DNA from: a virus | Virus record (IMG/VR): IMGVR_UViG_3300042731_011014 | Coordinates: 62,001 to 126,000 of that record | Length of the DNA: 64,000 bases | Strand: one strand, 5' to 3' | Shown: piece after piece, positions 23,940 to 34,255 of the stretch | Layout of the letters: each line of letters begins with the position of its first letter | How positions within the stretch are numbered: position 1 is the stretch's first letter | Notes under the pieces: generated by a model | The model's database searches: none | What the model was told of the DNA's origin: nothing | The model's input: only the letters and a program-made list of their open reading frames with translations | Position numbers and translations under genes: made by a program

Positions 23940-26900
23940 CTAAGATTCATCAATGTTTTCAGACTGTATAAAAACATGAGGATGAGATTCTTTATCCAAT
24001 CCTAGCAATGAATCTAGACAGTCATTAATCGTCACAGAAACATGCGGGTAAGCACTCTCATCTAATCCAAGTAAAAAATTAGTGCAATCATTTGCCGATG
24101 GCGCAGTAAATTTTATACTCGAACTTCCTTTGAAAAGAAGTTTTAATCCATTAACATAACAAACAGTTGACCCCATTGCTGTATTAATATTACCAGCAAC
24201 CGCTGACAATGCATAGGAGCCACCTGCACCACTATCGCCGGTAACATCAATATCGTTTACGCTATTTCCGTCAACATCTAGATTAATATTATAATGAGTT
24301 GCGTCCAAAGTTAAAATAGGATCTGTTACCGTATGACCTTCAAGTTGTACATTTGAAGGCTTTGTAAATTTTATCTCCCTTGGTGCCTTAAAAATTAACT
24401 TTGTACCATCTACAAAACATACAGTTGAACCAATGGCAGTATTAATATTTGAAGCAATAGCTGACAGTGCATAGGATCCGCCTGCACCTAAATCCCCAGT
24501 TACATCAATATCATTATGTCCACCACCATCAATCTCAAGATCGATATAGCAATTAGTTCTATCGAGAGTAAGTATAGGATCTGTTACTGTATGACCATCA
24601 AACCTAGCAAGCAATGCATCCGTACCAGATCCACCCAAATTATTTCCACGAACAACATAAACGTTCGCTGAGCCAATTGCTATCCCATTCCCAGATCCAG
24701 CATAGGAATTTATATTATTTCCAATAATAATAGATTTCTCCCCCACAGATCGAATCGCATCATGTGCCCCAGCGCCGCTAGCCACGCTAACAAGGTTATT
24801 ACCTGTAATAACACAATTATCCGACGCAGCAACGATACCATACTCTTCAGTTCCTCTAATTACATTCCCTATCATACTGCATCTATGAGCAAGAGAAGGA
24901 ACATTTATCCCTGCTAATGATCCTAAAATAGAGTTCCCCGTAATTGCAACATCTGTACTATTGGTCTCAATAAGAATACCATTTGAGTTAGCCGAAGCCT
25001 TTATTCTATTCCCCAATATTGAGCTTAATTCTCTAGCAAAAATGCCATTAAAACCGTTGCCAGTGACCTCAACATTATTCCCGGTAACTGCGCATGACTC
25101 TCCGGTTTCAATTGAATTACCTTGAGAGTAAACATAGTTACCAACAATGGATCCGACTACTTTTTCTGCACCTATCCCAGTAACAAAATTACTTATCCAG
25201 TTTCCCTCTATTACTGATGGAGTCGGATTAATCGCGGTTGTCGCTAACCGAATACCAGCACCGTCGGCAGCACTCTTTTGCATAACGTTTTTCGAAATTG
25301 TAACACTGTCCGCTTCAAAATTAGCATCACATGAAAAACCGTCATATCCAACACCGGGGTCCCAAATTATATTTTCACTAAAAACTAAGCTTTTTGTTCC
25401 CCCTATAGAAACATAAAATCCATCATATCCAGGCTCATATATAATATTGCCAGCATACCTTGAGAACCTTGCACCGTTATCATAAATACCATACTCGGTT
25501 ACAGTATCTATAATATTGTTAATCACATTAACCATTTCGACTAATTCAGTCGTATAATCATCAATCTCAATTCCTCTAGCGCCTCCATTAATATTATTCG
25601 AACTAACTAAGCAGCTATCAGCTCCAACATGAACAGCTATAGTTCCAGCACTATCCACTATATTCCCAACACACCTACCCCGAATACCACTCATTGTGAT
25701 ACCATCAGCATTCGAATTAAGCAGATAATTACCTATTGCCGCAGATTCTTCACCATTGAGAAGTAAAAGCGAATCTCCCCCGTTCCCGCTCGCATAGCAA
25801 TTTTCTATCGTGGAATATGCACCAACTATTATCCCTCTCAGTCCAGCATTTAATGAGGCGCAATTTTCAATACTGCTAAGATTCCCTGCAAAAATACCCT
25901 CACCACCAAAATCATCAACATAGCAACCAGTTATCAACGAATAGTTACCATCTGTTCTTAATCCCTCGGCCGTTGCATATGCTGGCGTCGCATCACCTAT
26001 TGCAACTACATTCTCAATTCTGCACCTAATACCGGTAAGATAGATACCATAAACCTGATTTACTAAAGAGCAATCTCTAGCAATCACATCATTACCTGAT
26101 CCACTAATGGAGTAGTAAAGCTCACCACCTGACTCAAAGGTACAATTTTCGATAACCGATCCATGTCCGGGATCTTTTATGGCAGAGTATGTTGAAACAG
26201 ATCCGCTGTATTCAAACTTCAAATTTTTAAAAACATTCTTTTCGGATCCAGTGCATAAAAATGCATTGCCCGAATCAAAAGACCATTTTATTCTAGGCAA
26301 ATCGTTTGTTAGGTTATTTAAAAGAAATCCCTCAATAGATACCCTTGCCAGCCCACTAAACCCGACATCATTGAAATCAACCGGATCGGCCAATGTTATA
26401 TCACCGATTACCTTAATTTTTGCATTAATAATATCTCTCTGAGAATGATTTAATATTGTCGCAATATGCGAGACAGCTCTATTTAAACATCCGCTACCAT
26501 AAAAATCAGACGGACCACTATCCGAAACAGTAATCTCAATTGTTTTAAATCGGTCCTCTGCCGTCCTAACAACATCATGGGACATATCAAACTGAGATAG
26601 TGTTGTGTTGTAATAAAAAAAAGCTAATGGAACGTATGATTCATCAAAACCCAACGTTGCATCAATATCAGTAAATTCTCCTGTTGCAGCATTCATTAAC
26701 ATGACTCTATTTTGATTCGCTCCGAGTATTTCATGGTATCCAGCAGATTTAGATAAAACCGTGCCTGTATTTGTCATTAACTTAAATGTAGATGCCCATT
26801 CCACCCTACTTAGTGCATCATTAAATGTGAAACCTGGATATTCTATAACATGAGCACCAATGGTATTACCAACGGCATCCTTTATACCCTGAATTCTATC

Positions 26901-28280
26901 TCTTGCTATTGTATCCCTTTCAGGGCGATACTCTGTAAAAGCTCCTGGAGCAAAACCAGAATAAAAACTTTCAACCCCACACCATAAATTAAACGTACCA
27001 GTAAAACTGGTATCGCTTGTCTCAGAAAAATCAAAATAAATCCATGGGTTTTCATAAAATCCATCCGAATCAGCATCGGCACTTGGATCGACTTCAGCCG
27101 TGTCCGCTGAGTTATTTATTTTTAAAATAGTTATTGGACCACTGTCACTTCCAGTAAGAACGTCCGATCCATCGGTATCAAGTAATTTAAACCTAACATC
27201 CTTGATTATCTGTGAATCAGATCCGGACTTTCCAATATAAACTTTTCTTGGAAGCTGGAACTTGGTACTTGCAATACCTAAAGTAACTGGAACTCTTGAT
27301 GGTTCAGCAATATGTTTTGCTGGAAGTAATCCTCTATGAAGGCCGGTTGCAGTAGGCATTCTTGCAGACTGCGAAGCACCTCTAGTAAAAAGATCTGTTT
27401 GCGCTCCAGAATAGTAACTTTTTTTACCATAATAAATCTGCAAATTACCGGTATAATTAACATTGGAGGTCTCAGAAAAATCAAGATAAATCCATGGATT
27501 GGAATAAAACCCATCAACATCAGCATCGGTACTGGGATTAACTTCAGCTGTATCTGCTGAGTTGTTTACCTTTGAAATATAAATAGGCTTCCCATCATCA
27601 CCAAAAAGTGAAACCTCCCCATTTGCATCGAATAAAACAACGTTTTTATCTTTTATATCCTGAGAATCCGTTCCAATTTTACCAATATGTATCGATCTAT
27701 TAAGTTGAAACTTTGTACTAGCCACTGAAAGGGTTATTAATTCCATTGTAGGCTCAGAAATATACTTCGCTGGAATAAAACCGTACTTGGTACCAGTCGC
27801 CCACGGACGAGTTGAGTTAACCTCGTCCTGATAGATGGTAGCCGTATCAAAATCGGCAGATCCGGCAAGAATGGATACTTTAGCTAAAACCAGATCAGTT
27901 GACACAATGTCAGCTTCATCTATTAAAAGCATGCTAGCAGTAGTTTGAACATCTATATTATAGACAACTCTCATTACAAGAGCCACGATAATATCTGATC
28001 CAGTTGGAACCATCGTTCCATCGACTTCTATTGCTGATGTTTCGCGAATAGTTTGAGACCAACCGCTTTTTTCATATACTGCTACAGAATCGCCATTTGT
28101 TGGATCGGTTAAAACATTAAGCTTCTTTTCGCCAGCAACAGCTTCAACAATAAAACCTCTATATCTTCCAGTTGGCGCAACTGCATTAAGTTTTCTATTA
28201 CTACTTGCCGATGTGTAAGGCTCATACCATCTAGTTTCCACTCTCTCATTGCTAATATTTACAGTCTTATAAGTCGACAT
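23940..28280 (-). CDS. Giant tailspike with right-handed beta-helix, 1446 aa
   Basis: Residues 1-470 form an attachment part with a duplicated module (TKFQLNRSIHIGKIGTDSQDI and TKFQLPRKVYIGKSGSDSQII; each followed by NSADTAEV.PS.DAD.DGFY.NPWIY). Residues 560-1240 are a pectate-lyase/NosD-like parallel beta-helix with the usual turn phrases (VIENCTFESGG, ITGCYVDDFGGEGIFAG, ISKNVMQKS, IVGNYVYSQGNS, ITGNNLVSV). The C-terminus has two copies of a 75-residue domain (HTVTDPILTLD ... DIDVTGDxGAGGSYALSA ... GTKLIFK). Such spikes bind and often degrade surface polysaccharides; the active site cannot be located by eye. Confidence 0.85.
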   Translation of the reverse strand: MSTYKTVNISNERVETRWYEPYTSASSNRKLNAVAPTGRYRGFIVEAVAGEKKLNVLTDPTNGDSVAVYEKSGWSQTIRETSAIEVDGTMVPTGSDIIVALVMRVVYNIDVQTTASMLLIDEADIVSTDLVLAKVSILAGSADFDTATIYQDEVNSTRPWATGTKYGFIPAKYISEPTMELITLSVASTKFQLNRSIHIGKIGTDSQDIKDKNVVLFDANGEVSLFGDDGKPIYISKVNNSADTAEVNPSTDADVDGFYSNPWIYLDFSETSNVNYTGNLQIYYGKKSYYSGAQTDLFTRGASQSARMPTATGLHRGLLPAKHIAEPSRVPVTLGIASTKFQLPRKVYIGKSGSDSQIIKDVRFKLLDTDGSDVLTGSDSGPITILKINNSADTAEVDPSADADSDGFYENPWIYFDFSETSDTSFTGTFNLWCGVESFYSGFAPGAFTEYRPERDTIARDRIQGIKDAVGNTIGAHVIEYPGFTFNDALSRVEWASTFKLMTNTGTVLSKSAGYHEILGANQNRVMLMNAATGEFTDIDATLGFDESYVPLAFFYYNTTLSQFDMSHDVVRTAEDRFKTIEITVSDSGPSDFYGSGCLNRAVSHIATILNHSQRDIINAKIKVIGDITLADPVDFNDVGFSGLARVSIEGFLLNNLTNDLPRIKWSFDSGNAFLCTGSEKNVFKNLKFEYSGSVSTYSAIKDPGHGSVIENCTFESGGELYYSISGSGNDVIARDCSLVNQVYGIYLTGIRCRIENVVAIGDATPAYATAEGLRTDGNYSLITGCYVDDFGGEGIFAGNLSSIENCASLNAGLRGIIVGAYSTIENCYASGNGGDSLLLLNGEESAAIGNYLLNSNADGITMSGIRGRCVGNIVDSAGTIAVHVGADSCLVSSNNINGGARGIEIDDYTTELVEMVNVINNIIDTVTEYGIYDNGARFSRYAGNIIYEPGYDGFYVSIGGTKSLVFSENIIWDPGVGYDGFSCDANFEADSVTISKNVMQKSAADGAGIRLATTAINPTPSVIEGNWISNFVTGIGAEKVVGSIVGNYVYSQGNSIETGESCAVTGNNVEVTGNGFNGIFARELSSILGNRIKASANSNGILIETNSTDVAITGNSILGSLAGINVPSLAHRCSMIGNVIRGTEEYGIVAASDNCVITGNNLVSVASGAGAHDAIRSVGEKSIIIGNNINSYAGSGNGIAIGSANVYVVRGNNLGGSGTDALLARFDGHTVTDPILTLDRTNCYIDLEIDGGGHNDIDVTGDLGAGGSYALSAIASNINTAIGSTVCFVDGTKLIFKAPREIKFTKPSNVQLEGHTVTDPILTLDATHYNINLDVDGNSVNDIDVTGDSGAGGSYALSAVAGNINTAMGSTVCYVNGLKLLFKGSSSIKFTAPSANDCTNFLLGLDESAYPHVSVTINDCLDSLLGLDKESHPHVFIQSENIDES

Positions 28281-28291
28281 CTAGCCCTCTC

Positions 28292-28999
28292 TTAATTGAT
28301 TAAATTTAATTTAACCATTATTGTATTTGCGCCTGTTTTCTCTCGCCTGTCAATAGTACCATATGCAACCATAATGTCATTCTCATCAAAAAGCCCTATC
28401 TCAGTCCAAAATGGGACTGGCCCATGAGGGTAAGATTTTCCATTATCGTTCGCTTCAGATAGATCAACATAGCACTTACAAATACAAGTACCAAAATCAT
28501 CGCCTTTAAATTCAAGTTTTGTAGCAGCATCAACACCAAAACTTTTTTGAAACGTTGCAAGATCGCTATCATTATCAGCTTCCAAGTCTGCCCTTGACGG
28601 ATCTGGCTCCTTAGGATCACCTCTATGTTGATAATCGCCATAAACTGTCGCTCCACCTGGAGGGGCGGTTGTAAATGTTACATCATACTCACCTGAGTTA
28701 TAATTAATCGTCCCATACCCATCCCCTGTAAAATTACCACTCCCATCATCGGTTAACGTTTGCGCACTTGTCGGCTCATCAATAGTGATACTATTAGGAA
28801 TTATAGGTTTATTTACAAAATTACCAGTAAAATTAGTTGTACCACCCGGTGCAACAGACATACTTTCATTATTAATAGTTGTAGGTAACCATCCACCTTC
28901 GCCAATACGAAAATAATCCATTTTATTATTAACACTACCCATTTGACCCTTCGCCGCCTCATCTCTGCCAATATTTGTCACAATAGCCCGATCTGCCAT
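28292..28999 (-). CDS. Tail-collar-type fibre adaptor, 235 aa
   Basis: Begins ADRAIVTNIGRDEAAKGQMG, like the N-terminal region of phage tail-collar fibre proteins that dock to the baseplate. It contains the module LTDDGSGNFTGDGYGTINYNSGEYDV (read in pieces), present twice in the next gene upstream, and ends with WTEIGLFDENDIMVAYGT, also typical of this family. Cys cluster GTCICKC may bind metal. It precedes the giant tailspike by 11 nt and could be its adaptor. Confidence 0.7.
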   Translation of the reverse strand: MADRAIVTNIGRDEAAKGQMGSVNNKMDYFRIGEGGWLPTTINNESMSVAPGGTTNFTGNFVNKPIIPNSITIDEPTSAQTLTDDGSGNFTGDGYGTINYNSGEYDVTFTTAPPGGATVYGDYQHRGDPKEPDPSRADLEADNDSDLATFQKSFGVDAATKLEFKGDDFGTCICKCYVDLSEANDNGKSYPHGPVPFWTEIGLFDENDIMVAYGTIDRREKTGANTIMVKLNLIN

Positions 29000-29007
29000 A
29001 ATATCTC

Positions 29008-30324
29008 CTATGTTACTGTAACTTCTATGGTTACACGCGCACCATTATCAGTTGGACTATACCTGTACTCCAAATAAACTTTTTCCCCGGACTTTACTGG
29101 CAAAGAAAATGTAACATCTATAGATCCATCGGCATAAGTAACCGTGTTAGTTCCACCACCATCTACATCACCTGTTAGATTCCCGCTTCCATCATCTGTT
29201 ACAATCATATTTGATGAATCATTCGCCACAGCAGTAATAATCAATGATCCAGGAAAAATCTCCTTAAAATATGTTTCACCTGTAAAGTCTTGCTCAACAT
29301 TATCGCCAATACCAAAGGGCTCTAACCTTCTCCAAAATAACTGATCAGCCGGCAATGCATCATACCTATGGCCAAAATGAACATTCATTTCAACCTCTTC
29401 CTCAATTGGAATCCATTCAATATTAGCCGGCATAATCCGATCAAGTTTTTGTACAAGTTTTCTAAATGCTTCTGTTTGATTTACCTGAGGGTATGCTTGA
29501 ACACCCCACGGAGACGGACCAGGTGTAAATTTAAACCGTACAGCGCTAGTCTTACAGTGATCGCATTTTCCTTCAGCACATACATAATTGGCAAAAATCT
29601 TAGTACCAGGAGGTGGCGTTGATGTAAATTCAACCGAATACCTCCCTGTTGTATAATCAATAACCCCAGCCCCATCACCTGCAAGCGTCCCATCCTTGGA
29701 AGCTTCATCTGTTAAAACCTGGGACGTCACCTCATCAGTATATATAGTAACAGTGCCGGGTTTAATTGGATAACAAAGTGTGTTACCGGTTTTCTGAGAA
29801 TTCCATGACCACTCAATAGTACTCCATGTTCCCGGTCCGGCATTCTCTTCCTCAAAATCACAAACGATATTATCTACATCAACACCACCTGTTTCGCTGG
29901 CAGCGTTTTCAACTTCAATACCTATTTCAAGGGAATCAAGATCGGCATCTTCCCATTCCTCAGCCGTAGCAGGGTTATAATCCCAAGTCCAAGATAGATC
30001 AGTAAAACCACCAGTAGGCGTCTCTTGGGTTATATGAATAAAATCAAAATTATTTATTCTAAGAAAAGCCTTTACCTTGTAACCCGCAGCAGTTGGTTGT
30101 CTACATTTTGACCTAACAGTTACGCTATTAGGCCTCTTGTTTCCATAAATAGGTGAATAATCAGTTAATTTTGCACTGTATTTTGCAAACGCGAGTGCAG
30201 CAGGATCTAGGTTAATGTACGCAACACCATCAGCCGGATCCTCATTAACTCTTGGCCAAAATGGACCAGTACCAGTAACCTCCTGATAATATCCATCATT
30301 ATTTGGGACCAAAGTTCTGGTCAT
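29008..30324 (-). CDS. Beta-rich fibre/baseplate protein, 438 aa
   Basis: Contains the beta module (VTDDGSGNLTGDVDGGG..VTYADGSIDVTF..PVKSG) near the C-terminus and a second copy around residues 205-250 (LTDEASKDGTLAGDGAGVIDY..GRYSVEF). The N-terminal half looks like a lectin-type sandwich (NNFDFIHITQETPTGGFTD, DLDSLEIGIEVENA). ECxxGKCDHCK provides a small Cys cluster. Probable structural partner of the 235-aa adaptor, with which it shares modules. Confidence 0.65.
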   Translation of the reverse strand: MTRTLVPNNDGYYQEVTGTGPFWPRVNEDPADGVAYINLDPAALAFAKYSAKLTDYSPIYGNKRPNSVTVRSKCRQPTAAGYKVKAFLRINNFDFIHITQETPTGGFTDLSWTWDYNPATAEEWEDADLDSLEIGIEVENAASETGGVDVDNIVCDFEEENAGPGTWSTIEWSWNSQKTGNTLCYPIKPGTVTIYTDEVTSQVLTDEASKDGTLAGDGAGVIDYTTGRYSVEFTSTPPPGTKIFANYVCAEGKCDHCKTSAVRFKFTPGPSPWGVQAYPQVNQTEAFRKLVQKLDRIMPANIEWIPIEEEVEMNVHFGHRYDALPADQLFWRRLEPFGIGDNVEQDFTGETYFKEIFPGSLIITAVANDSSNMIVTDDGSGNLTGDVDGGGTNTVTYADGSIDVTFSLPVKSGEKVYLEYRYSPTDNGARVTIEVTVT

Positions 30325-30332
30325 ATCAACCT

Positions 30333-31361
30333 CTAATCATTGGCGGCAACATGCACGTGCGCTGTAACCCGGTCGCCCATTGTAAAATCTTGCAATCTAT
30401 CTAATACTATTTTAAACCCTTTTGGCAGTGGAAACACCTCCCTTGCCGGGCCATCGTACCCTGAAACAAACTGATTCGGAGTACTACCGTCAAAAGCCAA
30501 TTCAAAAACACCATCATTTGATGGCTTAATCCATATCTTAATAGAATTTAACCTGATTCCATACTTATGCTCAACAGAAATCTCCACATTTGTACTCACG
30601 TCAGCGGAAGAATCTGGCTCTGGCACTTGAGCAACAACCTCTGGCGGTTCAGCCGAAACATAAAACGAATAAGTAAAATCACTCGCCGTACCAATAAGAT
30701 CTTCAGCGGTTACTCTAACAGGAATAGTTGCCTCATAAGCAAAATTAGAACTAGGAACAATTTTAAAATTAAATCCATTGGTTATCGATGTTTTAGTAAC
30801 AGTAAAATTATTTTTTTGATCGTCATCCTCCCATGCAACAACACTATCAACATAGATAACTACAGAATCGGCATTCACTCCTTGATTATCTGTTAGATCA
30901 AAAATTATAGGCCTATCAGACTCAACATACCTCTCGCTTCTTCCAGGATCAAAATTCGATAAAGATGGGCCAATCTCGTCTCTCGTTTGAAACTGATAAA
31001 TTTCATCAAGAACTTCACTACCAAATGATTCGGCATACACTTCAATGTTTATCCATGCATAATTAGCTAATAAATCATCTGGATTTATTTCATATCTAAA
31101 TCCATTTGAAATTATCGTCTTTGCTACCGAAAATCCCACCTGTTGAGTATCATTTTGCCATGCTGTAACTCCATCAACTCTAATAATTATAGAATCCTCA
31201 TCGACACCTGTAATATCATCGTAAACTTCTAAAATGATATTTTCATCTCTAAATACACCGGTCTCATTAGCCTGCGGATCTAAATTCCGCAATACCGGAG
31301 GCGCACCAATATCTTCATACCCATAAGATGCAATCCCATATTGTGTACCATATCCACCCAT
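30333..31361 (-). CDS. Ig-like repeat protein, 342 aa
   Basis: Composed of Ig-like domains: IILEVYDDITGVDEDSIIIRV with GVTAWQNDTQQVGFSV, then PIIFDLTDNQGVNADSVVIYV with SVVAWEDDDQKNNFTV, and a C-terminal domain with LNSIKIWIKPSNDGVFELAFD. The same phrases occur in the 378-aa protein at 36035-37171, so the two are paralogues. Bacterial Ig-like domains of this kind in phages mediate weak glycan binding or extend fibres. Confidence 0.7.
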   Translation of the reverse strand: MGGYGTQYGIASYGYEDIGAPPVLRNLDPQANETGVFRDENIILEVYDDITGVDEDSIIIRVDGVTAWQNDTQQVGFSVAKTIISNGFRYEINPDDLLANYAWINIEVYAESFGSEVLDEIYQFQTRDEIGPSLSNFDPGRSERYVESDRPIIFDLTDNQGVNADSVVIYVDSVVAWEDDDQKNNFTVTKTSITNGFNFKIVPSSNFAYEATIPVRVTAEDLIGTASDFTYSFYVSAEPPEVVAQVPEPDSSADVSTNVEISVEHKYGIRLNSIKIWIKPSNDGVFELAFDGSTPNQFVSGYDGPAREVFPLPKGFKIVLDRLQDFTMGDRVTAHVHVAAND

Positions 31362-31382
31362 AACGCCTCTCCAACAAATCTA

Positions 31383-34253
31383 TTATAACAATTTAACTCT
31401 AAACCAACTAAACGAAGCAGCAAAACCGCTAGAACCTTCATCAAATAAATAAATTCCAATTCGAGAAGGTGTAAAAACCGAATCAAACTCTCCGGACTTA
31501 TCCCAAACAGTGCCATCCGGAGAACATAAAAATTCATATAATTGAGTTGAATGCGTATATTTAATTTTTAAAAATACTAAATTATCATACCATACACGTT
31601 CAGCTTGATCTCCAGTAAAAGAACCATTTATAACCCGATCATGTTTTAAAACTTGCCCACCACCATCTTTTGCTCTCATCCAACCAACCCAATTACAAGA
31701 TCCACCACTATCTACACCATTATCCATAAATATTCCCACCATATGATAATTACTCCAAACAGTAGCTCTTAACTTAATATAGACCTCAAAATCAACCGAA
31801 TCAGGACTCATCTTTGCTAAGGTATGATGTTTTGTTATATCCCACCCACTACCATTACCATTAATATTCAACCATAATCTACCATCATCAATTCCCCACG
31901 TACCATAAGTCGGATCGGGATTTCCGCGACGTATCCAACTCCAATCACTGTCTAATGCTAATTGTCCCGATCCTGTAAATTCATCATCATATGATGATGG
32001 ACTACTTGGAGGAATATCTTCTTCATGACCAGCATAAATTGCAGTTGTCTCAATTACAACATCGTCCTCATACTCAATAATAGGATCAATAAAATAATGT
32101 CCACCACTCCAATTACTCGTCGGAAAAGCATCACTAGCCGTATAAAAACTTGGCCTGGCGTCTATGTTATAGGCATCGCCAATTGACCTAGGACCCTGAG
32201 TTAAAGTCGGACTACTTGCCTGCCAATGTTTCGCCTCACCCCAATAAATCGTCGCCATAAATTCCTCACCAATATCCGATCCAGAGATCTCAAAAGGTGA
32301 ATCGAACAACACTTCGTAAAAACCTGCTGTAGTGGGAGCATCCACGCTTTTTGTTTTTAGCTGGGATTGCCCGTCTACTCGCCACAAACTCAACTTATTA
32401 GTCAGGCTTCCAGTATAAGTGCCGCCGACATAATATCTGACCCCCACGATATTGCATGCTTTATTACAACGGAACTTGTTTCCTTGGGTGAATCTTCCGC
32501 TTGTATCCACCACCGCAGCATCCACGGCACTTGAGAAAAGATAACTATCCCTCTTTGTAGTTGTCTGAGGAGTTATCTGTGCGCCCTCTAACAAAACAGC
32601 GTCGAAGCCTTCTTCATCGCCAGAAGCTTTAATCGTTACAATATTACTGGAAGGGTTATATTTGTACTGGAGCTGCTGTTCCGCAGAACTTCCAGAAAAT
32701 ACGCCAACATAATCAAGTTTTTGGCCATTGCGATAAAATAATAAATGATAACCCGAAAGGGTATCAGCAAGACCAGCTCCCCCAGGCGTTTTATTTAGAT
32801 TAAAATAAACGTTCGCATCGGGTGTTTCAGTTCCGTCGGTTGTAAAATGTTGCTCCACTAAATGAGTAGCATTTTCATAAAGATTGATATTGTTATAAAC
32901 AAGACTAAATTTCTGGAAATGTGTATCTGTTGCAGGCTGGCTTCCCCAAACAACAATGAGCAATGCTATTATATTTTTATTGTAACTAAACTCTTGATCA
33001 AACTCTCTAACAATTGTCATGTCGTCTAAGGACGGTTCATTGTCAACATCATTCGCTGAAGCCAAATAATAAATTCTATTTCCTCGCCGCATAATAGCTA
33101 ACCAAGCATAATCTTGGTCTGTTGGAATAACACTCGTATGGTGTTGTTCACCGTCATCAACAACAGAATGAATTCTATAAGTACCAGAATGATAACTTAG
33201 TTGATTCCTGCCGTAATCAGTTTTAGAACCATCTAAATAATGGACAATCCCTCCAGCATTTGAATTAGCGGAATTTACTACATTACTCACAAAAACTTTA
33301 GCAACAAAATCTAATGGTTCGATTGATAATTTTAAATTTGGTGCAGTAAACGTTGAACCATACCAGTCTAAAGTTAACCCACCGGAACTTCTTCCAATTG
33401 CAAGCTTAGTGTCGTCTTCTATAATAGTTGGATCTGGATCTGCAACGTCAACAATATCCTTAGTCCAATTATCATGGATATCCGAATTATTTAAGTTATC
33501 GTGAAAGTCTATTCCTTGGCCGACGTAACCTCGGAGACGAGTTGATACTGTTTCGTATTTGAGACTAAATTTTCTAAATTCGCATGACCATGCTCCATTA
33601 TATGTCCAACCTACATGCACTAAAGCAATTGCCGCATTACCGTACGGAACCGATACACTTTGCGTCGTTGCGTAGGTCATTAAATCAATATTTGGCTCAT
33701 CAGTATAACTACCAATAGAATAATACAAGATAAGATCGCCACCACGTCGGCGAATAGCTAACCAACAATTATCCTGTCCAATGTCAGCAACAATGGTGTT
33801 GTCACTGCTGATATTCCAAAGTAATTGCCAAGCACCGCTATTTGAACGTAAACCAAACCTCATCTTTGTATTAATATTGGAAAAATCGTAGTAAGCCAAG
33901 ACTACTTCGGTCCAATTCTGCACAGTTTTATTTGAGACATGCACCTTAACCGCGAAATCATAATGTTGGGGTAATAAATAAACTCTTGGGGCATTGACTC
34001 CCCAATCATCCGTTGAAGTATCAGACAGTTCCAACTTTTCCGAGTCCTCGGTTTTTGTACCATCACCAGCCTCAGTCCAATTAGGATGAAGCACACTATT
34101 GTTCAGAGGATCGACAAAATCTAATGTCTCCAAAAATTCAAATGTAGCTGGCCTAACAATACCATCACCACCAACCACGTCGGAAGCATTGCCTGACAGA
34201 TCATTCTTAGTTAAAAAATCAGCGTCGATTACTTGATGTGCTTTAATAGGCAT
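31383..34253 (-). CDS. Multi-lectin adhesin, 956 aa
   Basis: Three concanavalin-like beta-sandwich domains can be seen, each opening with a D-x-(F/L)...W phrase: LDFVDPLNNSVLHPNWTEAG near residue 40, IDFHDNLNNSDIHDNWTKDI near 250, and SSYDDEFTGSGQLALDSDWSW near 780. Each continues with AWLAI.RRG or similar and a FxKFSL-type strand. Between the second and third is a separate beta domain (FRCNKACNIVGVRYYVGGTYTG). Multiple lectin folds in one chain suggest avid glycan binding. No catalytic motif identified. Confidence 0.75.
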   Translation of the reverse strand: MPIKAHQVIDADFLTKNDLSGNASDVVGGDGIVRPATFEFLETLDFVDPLNNSVLHPNWTEAGDGTKTEDSEKLELSDTSTDDWGVNAPRVYLLPQHYDFAVKVHVSNKTVQNWTEVVLAYYDFSNINTKMRFGLRSNSGAWQLLWNISSDNTIVADIGQDNCWLAIRRRGGDLILYYSIGSYTDEPNIDLMTYATTQSVSVPYGNAAIALVHVGWTYNGAWSCEFRKFSLKYETVSTRLRGYVGQGIDFHDNLNNSDIHDNWTKDIVDVADPDPTIIEDDTKLAIGRSSGGLTLDWYGSTFTAPNLKLSIEPLDFVAKVFVSNVVNSANSNAGGIVHYLDGSKTDYGRNQLSYHSGTYRIHSVVDDGEQHHTSVIPTDQDYAWLAIMRRGNRIYYLASANDVDNEPSLDDMTIVREFDQEFSYNKNIIALLIVVWGSQPATDTHFQKFSLVYNNINLYENATHLVEQHFTTDGTETPDANVYFNLNKTPGGAGLADTLSGYHLLFYRNGQKLDYVGVFSGSSAEQQLQYKYNPSSNIVTIKASGDEEGFDAVLLEGAQITPQTTTKRDSYLFSSAVDAAVVDTSGRFTQGNKFRCNKACNIVGVRYYVGGTYTGSLTNKLSLWRVDGQSQLKTKSVDAPTTAGFYEVLFDSPFEISGSDIGEEFMATIYWGEAKHWQASSPTLTQGPRSIGDAYNIDARPSFYTASDAFPTSNWSGGHYFIDPIIEYEDDVVIETTAIYAGHEEDIPPSSPSSYDDEFTGSGQLALDSDWSWIRRGNPDPTYGTWGIDDGRLWLNINGNGSGWDITKHHTLAKMSPDSVDFEVYIKLRATVWSNYHMVGIFMDNGVDSGGSCNWVGWMRAKDGGGQVLKHDRVINGSFTGDQAERVWYDNLVFLKIKYTHSTQLYEFLCSPDGTVWDKSGEFDSVFTPSRIGIYLFDEGSSGFAASFSWFRVKLL

Positions 34254-34255
34254 TA

